A stretch of DNA of 64,000 nucleotides from Hymenochaete sp. R1. Lineage: Eukaryota; Basidiomycota; Agaricomycetes; Hymenochaetales; Hymenochaetaceae. The stretch spans positions 83,127 to 147,126 of the forward strand of contig JAFREE010000050.1 in the NCBI GenBank assembly GCA_019400425.1, in the 5' to 3' direction. The notes under the pieces are model-generated. The model was not told where the DNA came from and ran no database searches. It saw only the letters and a program-made list of their open reading frames with translations. A program made the translations under genes and the position numbers. Positions 25,247 through 36,634 of this stretch are shown in pieces. Every line of letters starts with the position of its first letter. Positions within the stretch are counted from its first letter, which is position 1.

Positions 25247-28200
25247 ATGGCACTTGCAACGGAAACCCCGTCTCGCATATGGAGACGGATAGAGGAGGAC
25301 GATGTTCGAGGATTGGATATGCCTTCCCTTCCTTCTCTCCCAGGTCTCGACGGCACTTCCGCGGAGGACACCGCTCAACCCTCAGAATCCATGTCTAAAT
25401 CGTTTTCAATCGATATTGACAGGAACTTTCCAGCCATGCACTCTAACTTTGTCACTGCACGGCGCTCCCAATCCCAACCGCAACCTAACCTATCAAACTC
25501 GATCACAGAGAAACGGGATCTTCTGAGCCAGCGGAGTATTGCGAGCTTGCATCCCGGAATGCCGGGAATAGGGAAGGCTGGGTTGGAAGTATCGAACGGG
25601 GACTCGACTAGCGATGAGGCAGTCTTTCTTTTTGGTGCGATGACCCGAAGTGGTACCGATCGTAGACGCTCCTCGACAACCTCGTCTTTACGAACCAGTA
25701 CACCACAGTCCCGATCCTTATCGAATCCACGTCAAGTGGCTGGTGCTCAGGAAGCATCTTTTCTTCAACACAGGAGCTCTGCCAGTCGCTCTCCGTCTCC
25801 GATCCTTCCGCCTCCTAATGGTACATTTGATATCGACCTGAGCCAGTTCGACACTTACAAGACACGGGATTCCGATGGACAAGGAACTCTACGGTCATTT
25901 TCAAGGGTGCGTAGCAACCAATCTGAAAGTCCCACCCCCTTCATTCTTACTTCAAAATAGAATCTGAGCCTGGGTGACTTTAAAGACGTTACAATGCGCA
26001 AGCCTTCGAACGCGTCACATCCACCCGAACTGTCCCATTCAGTGTCATCTCTTTCCTCCTCGAATACGAGTCAAAAAAGATCATCGTCCGTGCCATGTGA
26101 AAAGGAGCAAGCAGCTACTCGTCAAGAATCTACTGAGATAGATCCTCCTCCCTATGGCTCAGAAGAGTCGAGAGAGGGAGAGGGAAGGAACCCGAAGCAG
26201 AATCATTCGAATTTGGGGTATGAAACCTCCCTGTCGAGGGAAAAGGATACTTTCAACAGTGCAACTGAGTCACGGGAACCTACTTTTTCCTCGGAAGGTA
26301 CTGCAGACCCAGATGCTACGCCAGTTCCGGGAATAAGGAGCGTTCACTTTTCCCAAGCGATATCGTCTCCTGCACCTCTTGCAACCCCTACACCCGTCTA
26401 CCCTCCGAACACACCTCGCTATTCGCAACAAACTCCACGAAATAATTTGGCGGCTGTCGAAGAAGACCAAGAAAGCGATGACGCTCTGACTACTCCATTT
26501 AATAGGAGGAAATCGTTCCTGCTTAGCATCGTGAATTCTACAACTCGTCCTCGGCTGAGCAAGCCTTCGCCCCATCCTCGAGCCGCTGGATTCGCTATGG
26601 ACATAACGGGTGGAATGACACCAAGGCCGACGTCTATACAGCGAGCTGGCATGCGACGTCCAAGACTTTCCCATCCATTGCAGCAAATGCATAATTTCAA
26701 TCCCACAACGCCGTATGGTGGCTCAACTACGGAAAATGAAGATAACTCGAGTCCAGAGGGACCAGCTGGAGCATCGTACATATCTACCGCTTCCTCCCAT
26801 GATCTTACTGTTCATCATCGTGCGAATGCTTCTTTTGACCCTGGACAAGGATTCGGTCGCTTTAATGCTGGGAAATTAAACACCTACCTTCACGGTTTAA
26901 ACAGGCGTCTCCAAGAAGAAAATGAAATTCTTGCAGACAGGATTCGAAGTCAGCAAACTGAAATCGAATATCTTCAGTCACGTTCACGGCACCTTTCAGG
27001 AGTTGTCGAAGATGATAAGGCTGAGGAATGGATGCAGGAGAAAGAGAGGCTAGAGCAGAATATACTGGAACTTCAGCAAACCCTCGAGGCGACGGAACAG
27101 CGACTCGGGGGCGAGCAAGAGGAGCGCATGCGTGACAAGGAAAGGTGGAAAGAACGGATGATCGAGGTCGAAACAGGTGTAGAACAGATCATCTCAGATC
27201 TTCAAGAGAAGCTTGCACAAGCGGAAGCTGGGACGAAGGGGGACGAAGGAGCGTTTGCTCAGTTAAGAGAGACTCAATCCCGGCTCGAAGATGCTGAACA
27301 TCGGTATCAAGTACTAAAAGGACGGACGGACGAAGTTGAATCGTTACTTGCCAGCAAAGAGGGCCTCGGCTCTGCGCTCCGTGATGCCAATGACAGTAAG
27401 AATGAACTACAGGACAGAATTCGAACCTTGGTACAAGAATTGCGCAACAAGGATACTGCTCTTGCCACGTCTCAATCTCAGGTCGCTGATATGAAGGCCG
27501 AGATTGAGTCACTACAGAATAAAACGCGCAATCTCCACTCGGACATACGGGTTGCGAACGAATCGATCGACTCCCTGCGAGAAGAGCTTCGTGAGACTCG
27601 AAGGGACCATTCTGACGCATCAAATGAACTTCGAAAAGTTCGGGAACACGTATCCAAACTCAAGGCGGATTTAAACATGGCTAACGACAAGGCACAGAAC
27701 TATGAAAAGCTCCTAGCCGATGTTGAACACCGCCTACACGATCGTTCGGACGCTATGGAAGCTGCCAACGAACAGGTCGCTATATCTGCTGACGAGCTGA
27801 ACAGAGCACGAGCGGCAAACCGACAACTGGAGGAAGCCTTGGAAGAAAGTGACCAGAAAATGCAGACTGATAATAAGGAATTGACAGGCCTTCGTGCAAA
27901 AATTATGCATCTCGAGCGCGAGATGGAACATGCACAATCTACAGACAAATCTCGACTCGACGCTCGTTCTCTGCGTGAGGTGGACATCGAAAGCCTTGAA
28001 GCAGAGCTTGCGGAGGCCAACAAAGAGATAGGTCGACTGACGTTCCTTCTGAATCAGAGTCCTGCCCGAAAAGCTATCGACAAAGCGAAGGAATCACGAA
28101 TCGAACTTTTAGAAAAGGAGAATGCAGAGCTTTTTAGTCAGCTTCGCGTAATTAGGGAATCGTCACCTGTCCAAGCACAAGCAACTCCGCGAAGACATGT

Positions 28201-30421
28201 TAGTATGAGTGGTCTGTCACCAATGCACAGACAATTGATCAACATGTCGCTGAGGCTGCCTAAGACTCCTGGAGGACCATTGGCCAATGTATGATCATCC
28301 TTCATTTTTTGAAATTAGTCTCTTACCCTTTGAAAGGCATCCTGGCTTTCAAATCTTACTGGCGATATCACCGCCGCAAATCTAATGGAGGAACTTCACC
28401 GGCTTCAAAAGGAACTCGATATTGCCAACGATAGTATCGATGACAAGCTGGATAAGCTTGGTGACGCTGGCTACGACGTAGTTGAGTTGACGAAAGCTCT
28501 TGAAGAAGCACGCCGAAGGATTGCGAAATTGGAAGCCCTGGTATCGCAGTATGAGAATGACGAGGCTCTTCAGAACGACGGTTGTTTGAAATGCGAGGAG
28601 AGGCAGCTCAAAGTTTCAAACGAGTGAGTCGCTTGTCTTGTGGTCCGACAAACTTTGACTAATTTATCACAGCCCAACCTCCTCTGTCCAACTGCGACTG
28701 GCTATGGTAACGGCAGAACTCGAATCACTTCGTAAGCAACACGAAGAGGATCTTGTGGCCAATTCTGGCGAAAAGGCCGTTTTGCGCGACGCTGCGAGCA
28801 GGTTGAACAAAGAGATTAAGAAAGCCAAGGAAGAGCTCAGGCTTGCTCAGAAAAAAGGACAGACGACTGAAAAGTCGAATGCCGAGCTTGAAAGGGTAAT
28901 ACTAGGTCTTCGTTAATCTAAGTGTGGCATGCTGAGGGGTTAAAATAGGAACTATCCAGCGCAAAGAGATCCATTGTTGATCTTGAGAGGAACCTCCACT
29001 CTGAAAGGGCTCGCTTAAATGGCATGAGTTCCGAAAACGCATTGGCTATGAAAAGTAAAGAGAAAATTCTAGACAGACTAAGACAGACGGAACAGGTACT
29101 TCTTGAATCAAATTCGTTTAATTTATCTAACGATTTGTCGCAGAGGATGGACGAGACGAAGGATCGACTATTCCAACTGAAAGAAGCAAACATCCGGTTA
29201 GAGGCTCAACTGAGAGGTAAGAATGCCTTTGATGCTCTGCGGAGTTCCTGCGTTTATGTGTCACATAGTCGAACAAACAGCAGTGCATCTTGAAGAGAAA
29301 CTCTTTGACAACAAGGGGGTTATCGAAGACTTGCGACATGAACGAGCGCGACTAGCAGACCAGTACTTCGAGCTGCAACAACGCCTAGCGGAAGCATCCA
29401 AGGTGAGTATTTTGTTTGAAACCTAGGAAGGCTCGTTTTTGAACATCTTTTATAGTATGCCAGTGAGCTCGTAGCTGCACACACCAATCTTCAAGTCTCT
29501 TACGAAGGTCGTCGCCGGCAGCTTGACATGCAGGCGAAAGAGATAGACGACCTTCGTACTGCATTGTCATCTCAGACGGGACGGCTTCGGCGGATGACTT
29601 CGGAATCTAAGCCTGAACGTTCGGTTCCTAATGCCCAAGCAATGGCCTCACGGATGGAGTTGGAGCTGAGACGAATCTCTCAAGAAGCCGAGCGCTTCGG
29701 GCGTGACCTCATCGAGCTTCGCGCAGAACGAGACATGCTGGTTTCTAAGCACAAAGGTGAACTAGAACACCATGAACGCACTGGAAAACAGAACCGGGCA
29801 CAACTACGACTGATTCAAGAAGAGTTGCTAAATCAGAAGAATGATGCGAGAATGGAAGCTGAGATGTCCATGTTTGTCATTTTTGCGTCGTTTTGATACA
29901 ATTGAGACTCATGCAGTGTGCCAGTAGTAATGCTACGGATGCTCTTACCCTGAAGCACAAGAAGGAATGCAAAGGCCTTTTCGTCCAGATCCGCTACTTG
30001 AAGGCCAAATTTTGTAGGGAGGCGTCCATGCGAGATGGGTTGAGCTACCAAAAGAATTACTTACTGATTCTTTTGGCTCGTCACGAGAGAAGGTTTGTCA
30101 TTTGTGTGAAGTTAGCATAAAGTCTCTAATTATATTCTTTATCAAGCGAGAAACGTATTTTAGCAACGATCGCCCAGCTTGATCCTTCTATTTGCCCACC
30201 AGAAAAGGCCAATCGGAGGAATCTTCGAAGCGTTGTGCTTAGCGTCGTGTTCATACACAGAATAAAGTGCGTTACAGAACAATTAACATTCCTATCATCT
30301 GACTCATCAATCATCTTTCTACAGGCGGTCATATAATGAGTGGAGAGAAGAGAGACAGGCTCGTGTTGCTGTAACTGAAGCGCTGGAGAGCGTCCGCAGA
30401 AATCGTTTGCTTGATACTTAA
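25247..30421 (+). CDS. Spindle pole body coiled-coil protein with PACT-like C-terminus (PCP1/SPC110/pericentrin type)
   Basis: Roughly 1,450-1,500 residues over about a dozen exons; the largest reads 25994-28294. The N-terminal third is disordered and S/T/P-rich, with many SP/TP sites. From about 26860 the protein is an almost unbroken coiled coil, starting KLNTYLHGLNRRLQEENEIL. The last exons give IRYLKAKFCREASMRDGLSY, QKNYLLILLARHERSEKRIL, then NRRNLRSVVLSVVFIHRIKR with an NEW motif: the PACT pattern that anchors pericentrin, Pcp1 and PcpA at spindle poles. By family, such proteins bind the gamma-tubulin complex through an N-terminal CM1 motif. I see no clean CM1; the start of the coil may be a diverged one. 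The start Met (MALATETPSRIWRR) is 25247; the stop is 30419-30421. The gene symbol is left blank because orthology is not tested. Confidence 0.78.
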
Positions 30422-30641
30422 TTCACCTTTCTCGTAACTTATGCTCATACGTGTCATCTTTCCATCCTTTCTCTTCATTCTTGTTGTATCCCTATGCCTA
30501 TGTCCTTCATGCCCTAACCACGGTTTTGTTTACGCACTATTGTATAGCGGTCGTACTACTAGTCCCTACTAGTCCCCTACTCCCTTTCCGGACAGCCCCC
30601 ACGGGTCTAACTAGAAACTAGCATTAAGATAGACACTTGTA

Positions 30642-31888
30642 TTATTTGCTTTGATTGATTTTGTTGGATATGACCCGCACTGCGGATTTTGAAAATACGT
30701 ATGAGAAGCCACTCGAAATGGTCGTGCCTGCGACAACCCATCTTGAAGAAAAATGCACTATCAGATATTATCGAAACAGGAGGCGGAGGACCTTTAAGCT
30801 TACTGTAGTGCTTGGAGAGTCAGATCGAGGTCGAGAGCAATGATGGGGTTAATAGTGGTGATACCCATTAGTAAAAGCTGTAAAGCGGTGTTGACCTAAA
30901 AAAAAAAAGACGGTCAGACTTCACAAGGAACGGATTACAATGATAATATGTATTCACCTTGCTTATGCCAGTCGGGTGCACTTCGGCGGAGGGTATCGAA
31001 AAGTCCCAATAACGGGAGAAAGTTTTCTTTGAATGGGACGAGATTGTCGGTATTCAGCTGGGCAGTGCAGAATAATACTCACAGGTGGAGGGAGCGTCCT
31101 AAACCGAATGACGAAGGCGGACAGACTGAGCAAGACATCCCGACCTAGGATGATGACAGCTAATGGCACTAGTAGATTGTCATACAATTTCAGTCAGCGC
31201 CTTGATTCCAAATGTTGCAAATTGAGGAACATGGTGAAGGTGTGGCATATACCTGGAAGCATGCCTTTCATAGCTAGTGTCACAGTGAGCGTCGTCATGA
31301 GCGCCTTGTCCGCCGCGGGGTCGAGTATAGTCCCCAAGACGGATTGCATATTGTACCTCCGAGCAAGGAATCCGTCGACCTAATTTCATTCCAGAGTAAA
31401 ATATCCTTAGTTTTCTTTCTTGGCCTTTGATAGAAGAGGAGGAGACGCACCCAGTCTGAGACACCAGCGTATGCTAGGAGCCCGGTCGCGACGGCGAAGT
31501 TGCCGTCGAGAATGGACCAGGCGATGATGGGGCAGGAGAGGATACGGGATAGGGTGAGCGCATTGGGGATGGTGTAGATGTTTTCGCGAAGAGAAGAAAG
31601 CTTGGGCGTGCTTGGTTGTGAAATGCTCTCGTCGTGTTTGTTCTCGTTGTCTGGTTTGTGGCCTCCTGGAGGGGTAGAGAGGGAACGCGACGAGAGGCGG
31701 GTGCGTGGGCGTGCCAGGTTCAGACATGATGAACCACTTCTTAGAGAAATGTGTCGAATCTTGATAGGCACCGATCTTATTTGCCTAGGTGTGTAAAACG
31801 TTGTAGAACTTGCATGGCAATTCAAGGCGTTTTGACGAGCTAAAGAGCGACTGAGGGCCCTGGAAGGAGGAAGAAGGAGTCTGAGCAT
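30642..31888 (-). CDS. CRD1: Cardiolipin synthase (CRD1), mitochondrial
   Basis: Mitochondrial inner-membrane enzyme that joins CDP-diacylglycerol and phosphatidylglycerol to make cardiolipin. The Arg/Ser-rich N-terminus (MLRLLLPPSRALSRSLARQN) is a typical presequence. The conserved core begins ENIYTIPNALTLSRILSCPI. The CDP-alcohol phosphotransferase motif D-x2-DG-x2-AR-x8-G-x3-D-x3-D is complete across an intron: SDW + VDGFLARRYNMQSVLGTILD + PAADKA. Further hydrophobic helices follow (VPLAVIILGRDVLLSLSAFV). A late exon reads VNTALQLLLMGITTINP, and the last reads WVVAGTTISSGFSYVFSKSA to a TAA at 30642-30644. Six or so exons. An in-frame TAA at the penultimate exon edge is removed by a GTAAGC donor. 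Divergent from the transporter gene. Confidence 0.93.
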
Positions 31889-32155
31889 GGTACGAGAAGA
31901 AAGCTATGACGCGCAGCCGGCAACGGCAACAACGGAAACGCGTCGGGGCCGACGGCATCAACGCGCTCACGCTCTTGGATGTTGTCCTTGGCTGTGTGTG
32001 AACCCATCGTTGATCCAAACACAACTCACGGACATGTTCAGCACAAGCTAGCACTGGCCTGCATTAAACCGACTCTTCTCACAGGCATCTTCGCCCGCAT
32101 TACACATTTACAACGCGCTTTAGATTTAGACAGACTCATAGTACTTTACTTCAGG
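31889..32155. promoter_or_regulatory. Shared promoter, CRD1 / YEA4
   Basis: 267 bp between divergent start codons. No specific element identified. Confidence 0.35.
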
Positions 32156-33613
32156 ATGTCGCAGTCGCAAATACGAAATAGGGCGCGTAGACAGCCCCAG
32201 GACGCCGCCATGATTCCTAAGAAAGACGAGAAACCAGAGCACTTGAGCGATGCAATTACCGTTTCGGACATAATCACTATGGTCTCGCTCGTATTTGGTG
32301 GATGTTGTGTGTATGTTCATGTGACAAGATGCCATTCACCATGCTCAACTCGCATCGCACTGCTGCAGAAACGTCTGGTCATTTGAATCTTTGCTAAGAG
32401 AGAGCTCTTCGTTGGGTATGTCGACCTTTCATTCAGGCCGCTGCATGTCTAATACAAACATCACCCAGGTTCCTCTATAACATTTGGCCAGATGCTATTC
32501 ATCACTTGCCAGTCACTGCCTTCCTTCCTCCATTGGCCGAAAAACACCATCTTTCCACGACTGAAACCCCGTCAAGTGCCTGTGTATGAATGGCTCTTGC
32601 AAGTCGCCATGCTCCTCAGCAGCACTTTACTGACTAACTGGTCCTTTGCGTACGCCCCTCTGACTTTACAAATCGTATTTCGCTCCTCGGGTGAGTCACA
32701 AGCGCTGCTATCAAATCTAACTCTGCGGTTTAACGGCATGACATGTCGTAAAGGTTTACCTGTATCGATTCTTCTCGGGCGGGTCTTTCTGCAGAAAAGC
32801 TATTCACTCGTTCAGATAGTAAGCTTCTCTGACGTCACTGAAGGTGCGAACGGCCACTGATAAAGTCAAGAGTAGCTATCAGTCTTTTTAGTAACAGCCG
32901 GCGTTATTATCGCGACCATGTCTCGACCGTCGAGCGCGCCATCGTCATCGCAGGGGAGTGATGATCACGGGCAATACATGATCGGAGTCTCCATGCTGAG
33001 CCTATCGCTGCTTTTGTCGGGCCTGCTTGGTCTTCTCCAGGAAAGGACGTATAAGAAGTACGGGCCCTGTTGGAGAGAGGGCGTGTTCTATACGGTAAGC
33101 TAACCCAGTCAAAGGGGACATATCATCCGACTCGGAGTGTGTTTCGGGTTTCGGGGAGACTGATGGATCTCCAGCATTTACTGTCCCTGCCAATGTTTGT
33201 CTTTTTGGCGAAAGACATCAAAGAGGGATTTCGAGTTGTCAAGGCGTCGCAGGAGATTGTGCCACGAATTTATATCATCTATACGGTGAACCTGTTGACG
33301 CAGCTTGTGTGCGTGAGCGGGGTGAATCAGCTAGCGTCGGTGCGTGTTTAAGCGTTTATGCTGTGCTATTGTTTCGGATGGGACTGATGCTAGTGATGAT
33401 GATGGTGGTTGATGATGATGGGTACCTTCCTTCTCTCCTCAGCGAGTGAGCTCGGTGTCTACGAATCTGGCGCTGACGGCGCGGAAGGCGACGAGCCTGT
33501 GCCTGAGTGTTTGGGTGTTCCGAAGCGGGTGGAACTACGAGCTGGTTTTAGGAGCGTCTTTGGTGTTCATAGGGTCACTTGTGTATGCTACCTGGACGAA
33601 TTCGAGTCGATAG
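32156..33613 (+). CDS. YEA4: UDP-N-acetylglucosamine transporter, YEA4/SLC35B4 (UAA family)
   Basis: Multi-pass ER/Golgi antiporter that imports UDP-GlcNAc for chitin and glycan synthesis. Spliced exons yield about 400 residues with 8-10 hydrophobic helices. Family landmarks: ITVSDIITMVSLVFGGCCNV, a loop FPRLKPRQVPVYEWLLQVAM, NWSFAYAPLTLQIVFRSSGL, LLQERTYKKYGPCWREGVFY (the helix-connecting ERTYKKYG is diagnostic), YTVNLLTQLVCVSGVNQLAS and RVSSVSTNLALTARKATSLC. It ends SLVYATWTNSSR with TAG at 33611-33613. About seven introns. One contains a (GAT)n-like run near 33390-33420. The N-terminus before the first helix is basic and short. The family is clear; UDP-GlcNAc specificity is inferred from similarity. 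Confidence 0.88.
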
Positions 33614-33935
33614 GAGTCGTTGCTAGGGGACCAGTAGAAATTATAATACTATAATTTATTATGATAATAATTAGTGAGAGTGATGGAGGGTTTGGAGGGC
33701 CTGAGGCGGAGGAGACTACTGGGAGAGAGATTGAAACGAATTCGGAATTGAAATTGAAGTCAGTTTGAATCGACTATCATCCACTCCCTTCCTCCTTCCT
33801 CTTTGATCCTCTCCTCTCCTCCTTCCCTCCCGTCCCCCCCATCCCTCTTGCTTTCATACCACAACAACCCTACTATCTTCTCTTGCCTTTATAACGCCGT
33901 TCTGGAACCATAGCGCTAGACATCAGATAGTCAGA
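33614..33935. promoter_or_regulatory. YANK/STK32 kinase promoter with C/T tract
   Basis: Spacer between two plus-strand genes. About 33780-33870 is almost pure C/T on the plus strand, including a run of seven C near 33834, then ATG at 33936. Confidence 0.45.
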
Positions 33936-36141
33936 ATGGTTGGCTTCCTGTGCTGCCGCTCTGACGTCCGTCATTTCACCTTCTCTGCCTGGTCCGTCAC
34001 ATATACTCAAGTGTCTTTTTTTTTCGCTCTACCAGCCTATCGATTTTGAAGGCGACGCGACTCTCTTTCACTTTCTGCTCCTCAAGAGTGTCGGAAAGGG
34101 CGCTTTTGGAAAGGTTAGCCTCACTTCGTCCGCTCCACCGTGTATAACCGCGCTCCCCCACTGACCCTCTTCCTCCATTCCTGTCCGGTCACAGGTCCGA
34201 GTCGTTCAACACAAACAATCCAGAGAACTCTATGCGCTCAAGTACATTAACAAATCGAAATGCGTGCGCATGAAAGCTGTTGCAAACGTCATACAGGAAA
34301 GGAGGTTACTAGAGGAGGTGAGCGGGTTTGAAACCTTTTCGCCCACGTCGTTACAGCGCCCCTAATGTCCAGGGTTGTGGAATTAGGTCGACCATCCGTT
34401 CATTGTCAACCTTCGATATGCCTTCCAAGACGATGAAAATTGTTTCTTCGTCATCGACTTGATGCTTGGAGGTGACTTGCGGTGTGAGTCCCCACAGGTC
34501 AAACTTCGGAGATGCTCCGTGTTCATATACCCTCTCTCCCCAATCTTCTGTGTTCCACGCGCAGTTCACCTGGAGCGGAAAGGCTCATTCACAGAAGCTA
34601 CCGTGCGGCTATACGTTGCAGAGATTGGCTCCGCGATCTCTTTTCTGCACGAAAAGAAGATAATCCACCGGTACGTATGCTATACCAGGGCCATAGATCC
34701 CGTGAATCTTCCGTGCTGACATATTGCTGCTTGCTCCGGACCATGGCAACAGGGACTTGAAACCGGATAACATTCTCCTCGATGAACGAGGACATGCACA
34801 TCTCACGGATTTTAACATCGCTGTTCACTACACAGATCGGCGTCTATTAACAGGAGTAGCAGGTAGTCTGGCATACATGGGTTCGTTCGCTGGCCTCTCC
34901 CACCTTTTCTCTTGTTGTATTCCAATCTCATCTATTCACTCCATTCCATTAATGCAGCTCCAGAAATCCTAATCAAGAGGGGGTATAGCTATATGATCGA
35001 TTGGTGGTCATTAGGGGTTCTTGCGTACGAGCTTGTATATGGAAAGCGGCCATTTCGCGGGCGTACCAACCATGATCTCACACATGCGATCTGCCGAGAA
35101 CACGTCAAGTTTCCTGAGGAAACGGATAGCAAATGCTCCAGGGAAGGGAAAATAGCGTTGAAAGACGTGAGTGTTTGTTTGCCCCGTCTATTAAGCTGGT
35201 TCTCAGCTGTCCACTAATCATTAATTCTCGCAATCAGCTCATGACACGAAATACGGAGCATCGATTAGGCTGTCGAGATGGTCTACGAGATTTACAGAAC
35301 CATTCATGGTTTGCTGACTTCGACTGGATGAGCCTTGAGTCGAAGGAAATAGCGCCCCCATTCATCCCTGATGTGAGTGCGCTATTTCTGATTCGCCTCA
35401 TTGTGAACACATGTGCTATCGGGAGCGAAGGAAGAAGTGCGGCGGAAAAAAGCGTGAATGATCCTCAATTCGGATCATCGAGCTTGATTTTTTATGTGCT
35501 TCTCACAAACCTTCATCTTCGCGAGTTTCACATGTTTCAGCTCTTTATCGGCGGAATGGGAAGTTTTTTGTAACTATGATACTGATGATTATTGTTTGCC
35601 TTGCTTACAGTCGAAGAAAGCTAACTTCGATTCGACTCACGAACTTGAGGAACTACTGCTGGAAGACAACCCACTCAAGGCGAGGAAACGGAAAGCAAAT
35701 CAGGATCTAGGTAGTCTGAGCGCTGAAATGCGACAAATGGAAGAACAGTAAGTTTAGAACACTCACCCGACCTGGCCAATCCCGTGTACGAGACTTTCCT
35801 CACACTTTCCTCCCTCTAGATTCACACCCTATGACTTCGCCAAGATGCGCCGGCGGTCGTACTACCCCCACAACCAGCAACTCATCTCGCAATTCACCGC
35901 GACGTCCTCGACAGGCTTCGGCTCTTCGCGGCCCGCGACACCCAACATGACGGACCGGGATTACGCGGAGCTCGCGCATCAGGCGACGAACATCCGCGGG
36001 TTGAGTATCGATAGTCATGACCCGATGGCCGCGTCGATGAGGCGGATAAAGGACGAGTATAATGTGTATGGGCCTGCGGACTCGGACTCGACGGATGCAG
36101 TGCCTATGAAGGGGATGGTGAGGGAGAAGGAGGAGTCATGA
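33936..36141 (+). CDS. Serine/threonine kinase, YANK/STK32 family (AGC group)
   Basis: AGC-group protein kinase of the YANK (STK32) family; roles are poorly known. About ten exons and 450 residues. The 10-residue first exon, MVGFLCCRSD, has paired cysteines, a possible palmitoylation site. The kinase fold follows: glycine loop VGKGAFGKV, VAIK-lysine equivalent in YALKYINKSKC, DHPFIVNLRYAFQDDENCFF, catalytic loop HRDLKPDNILLDERGHAHLT, DFN in place of DFG (TDFNIAVHYTD, a YANK hallmark), AYMAPEI, and YSYMIDWWSLGVLAYELVYG. The C-terminal extension (FTPYDFAKMRRRSYYPHNQQ) is family-typical and ends KGMVREKEES. The intron at about 35371-35610 is about 240 nt, much longer than its neighbours. All catalytic residues are present apart from the family-normal DFN. 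Confidence 0.93.
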
Positions 36142-36634
36142 CACTCGTAATGCAGCATGGTATCTTCCCGCCTTCATTTTACTATCTACTACTTTTCATT
36201 GCTTCGCGCGTCGGTCATGATGATTGGTTTCACGTCAGTTCCTCTTCATTTCCCTTCTCTATGTTTGCATTTCTTTCTTTCAATGTCGCAAATACCATAA
36301 TTGTTGTGTAACGCGTTCAACTATCTTTACGAAGCTTGAATGTCGGCTCTGGTTCACTTTTTCTCTCTCTTTCTTTTGGCTCTTTGAGAATACCGGCAAC
36401 GGACCAGCTTGAAACCGTGTAGTAGTATAATCTCTTTTGACATTCTTGCCATTCTACAACACATGCGAATTGGCAGTTTAAAAAATGTATAAATTCCAAA
36501 GTTTCGAATTGATCCAGATTTCCTGAGACCAATGCTTATCCAAAAAAACCAAGCTGCTAACTGCGCGCTCGTATAAAAGCCGCATAGAGATAAAGATACC
36601 TAATAGTACTATCGCAAAAGCAAGGAAAATTCAA
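36142..36634. other. Convergent intergenic region
   Basis: T-rich 3' flanks of the kinase and nitronate monooxygenase genes. No gene or repeat seen. Confidence 0.4.
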
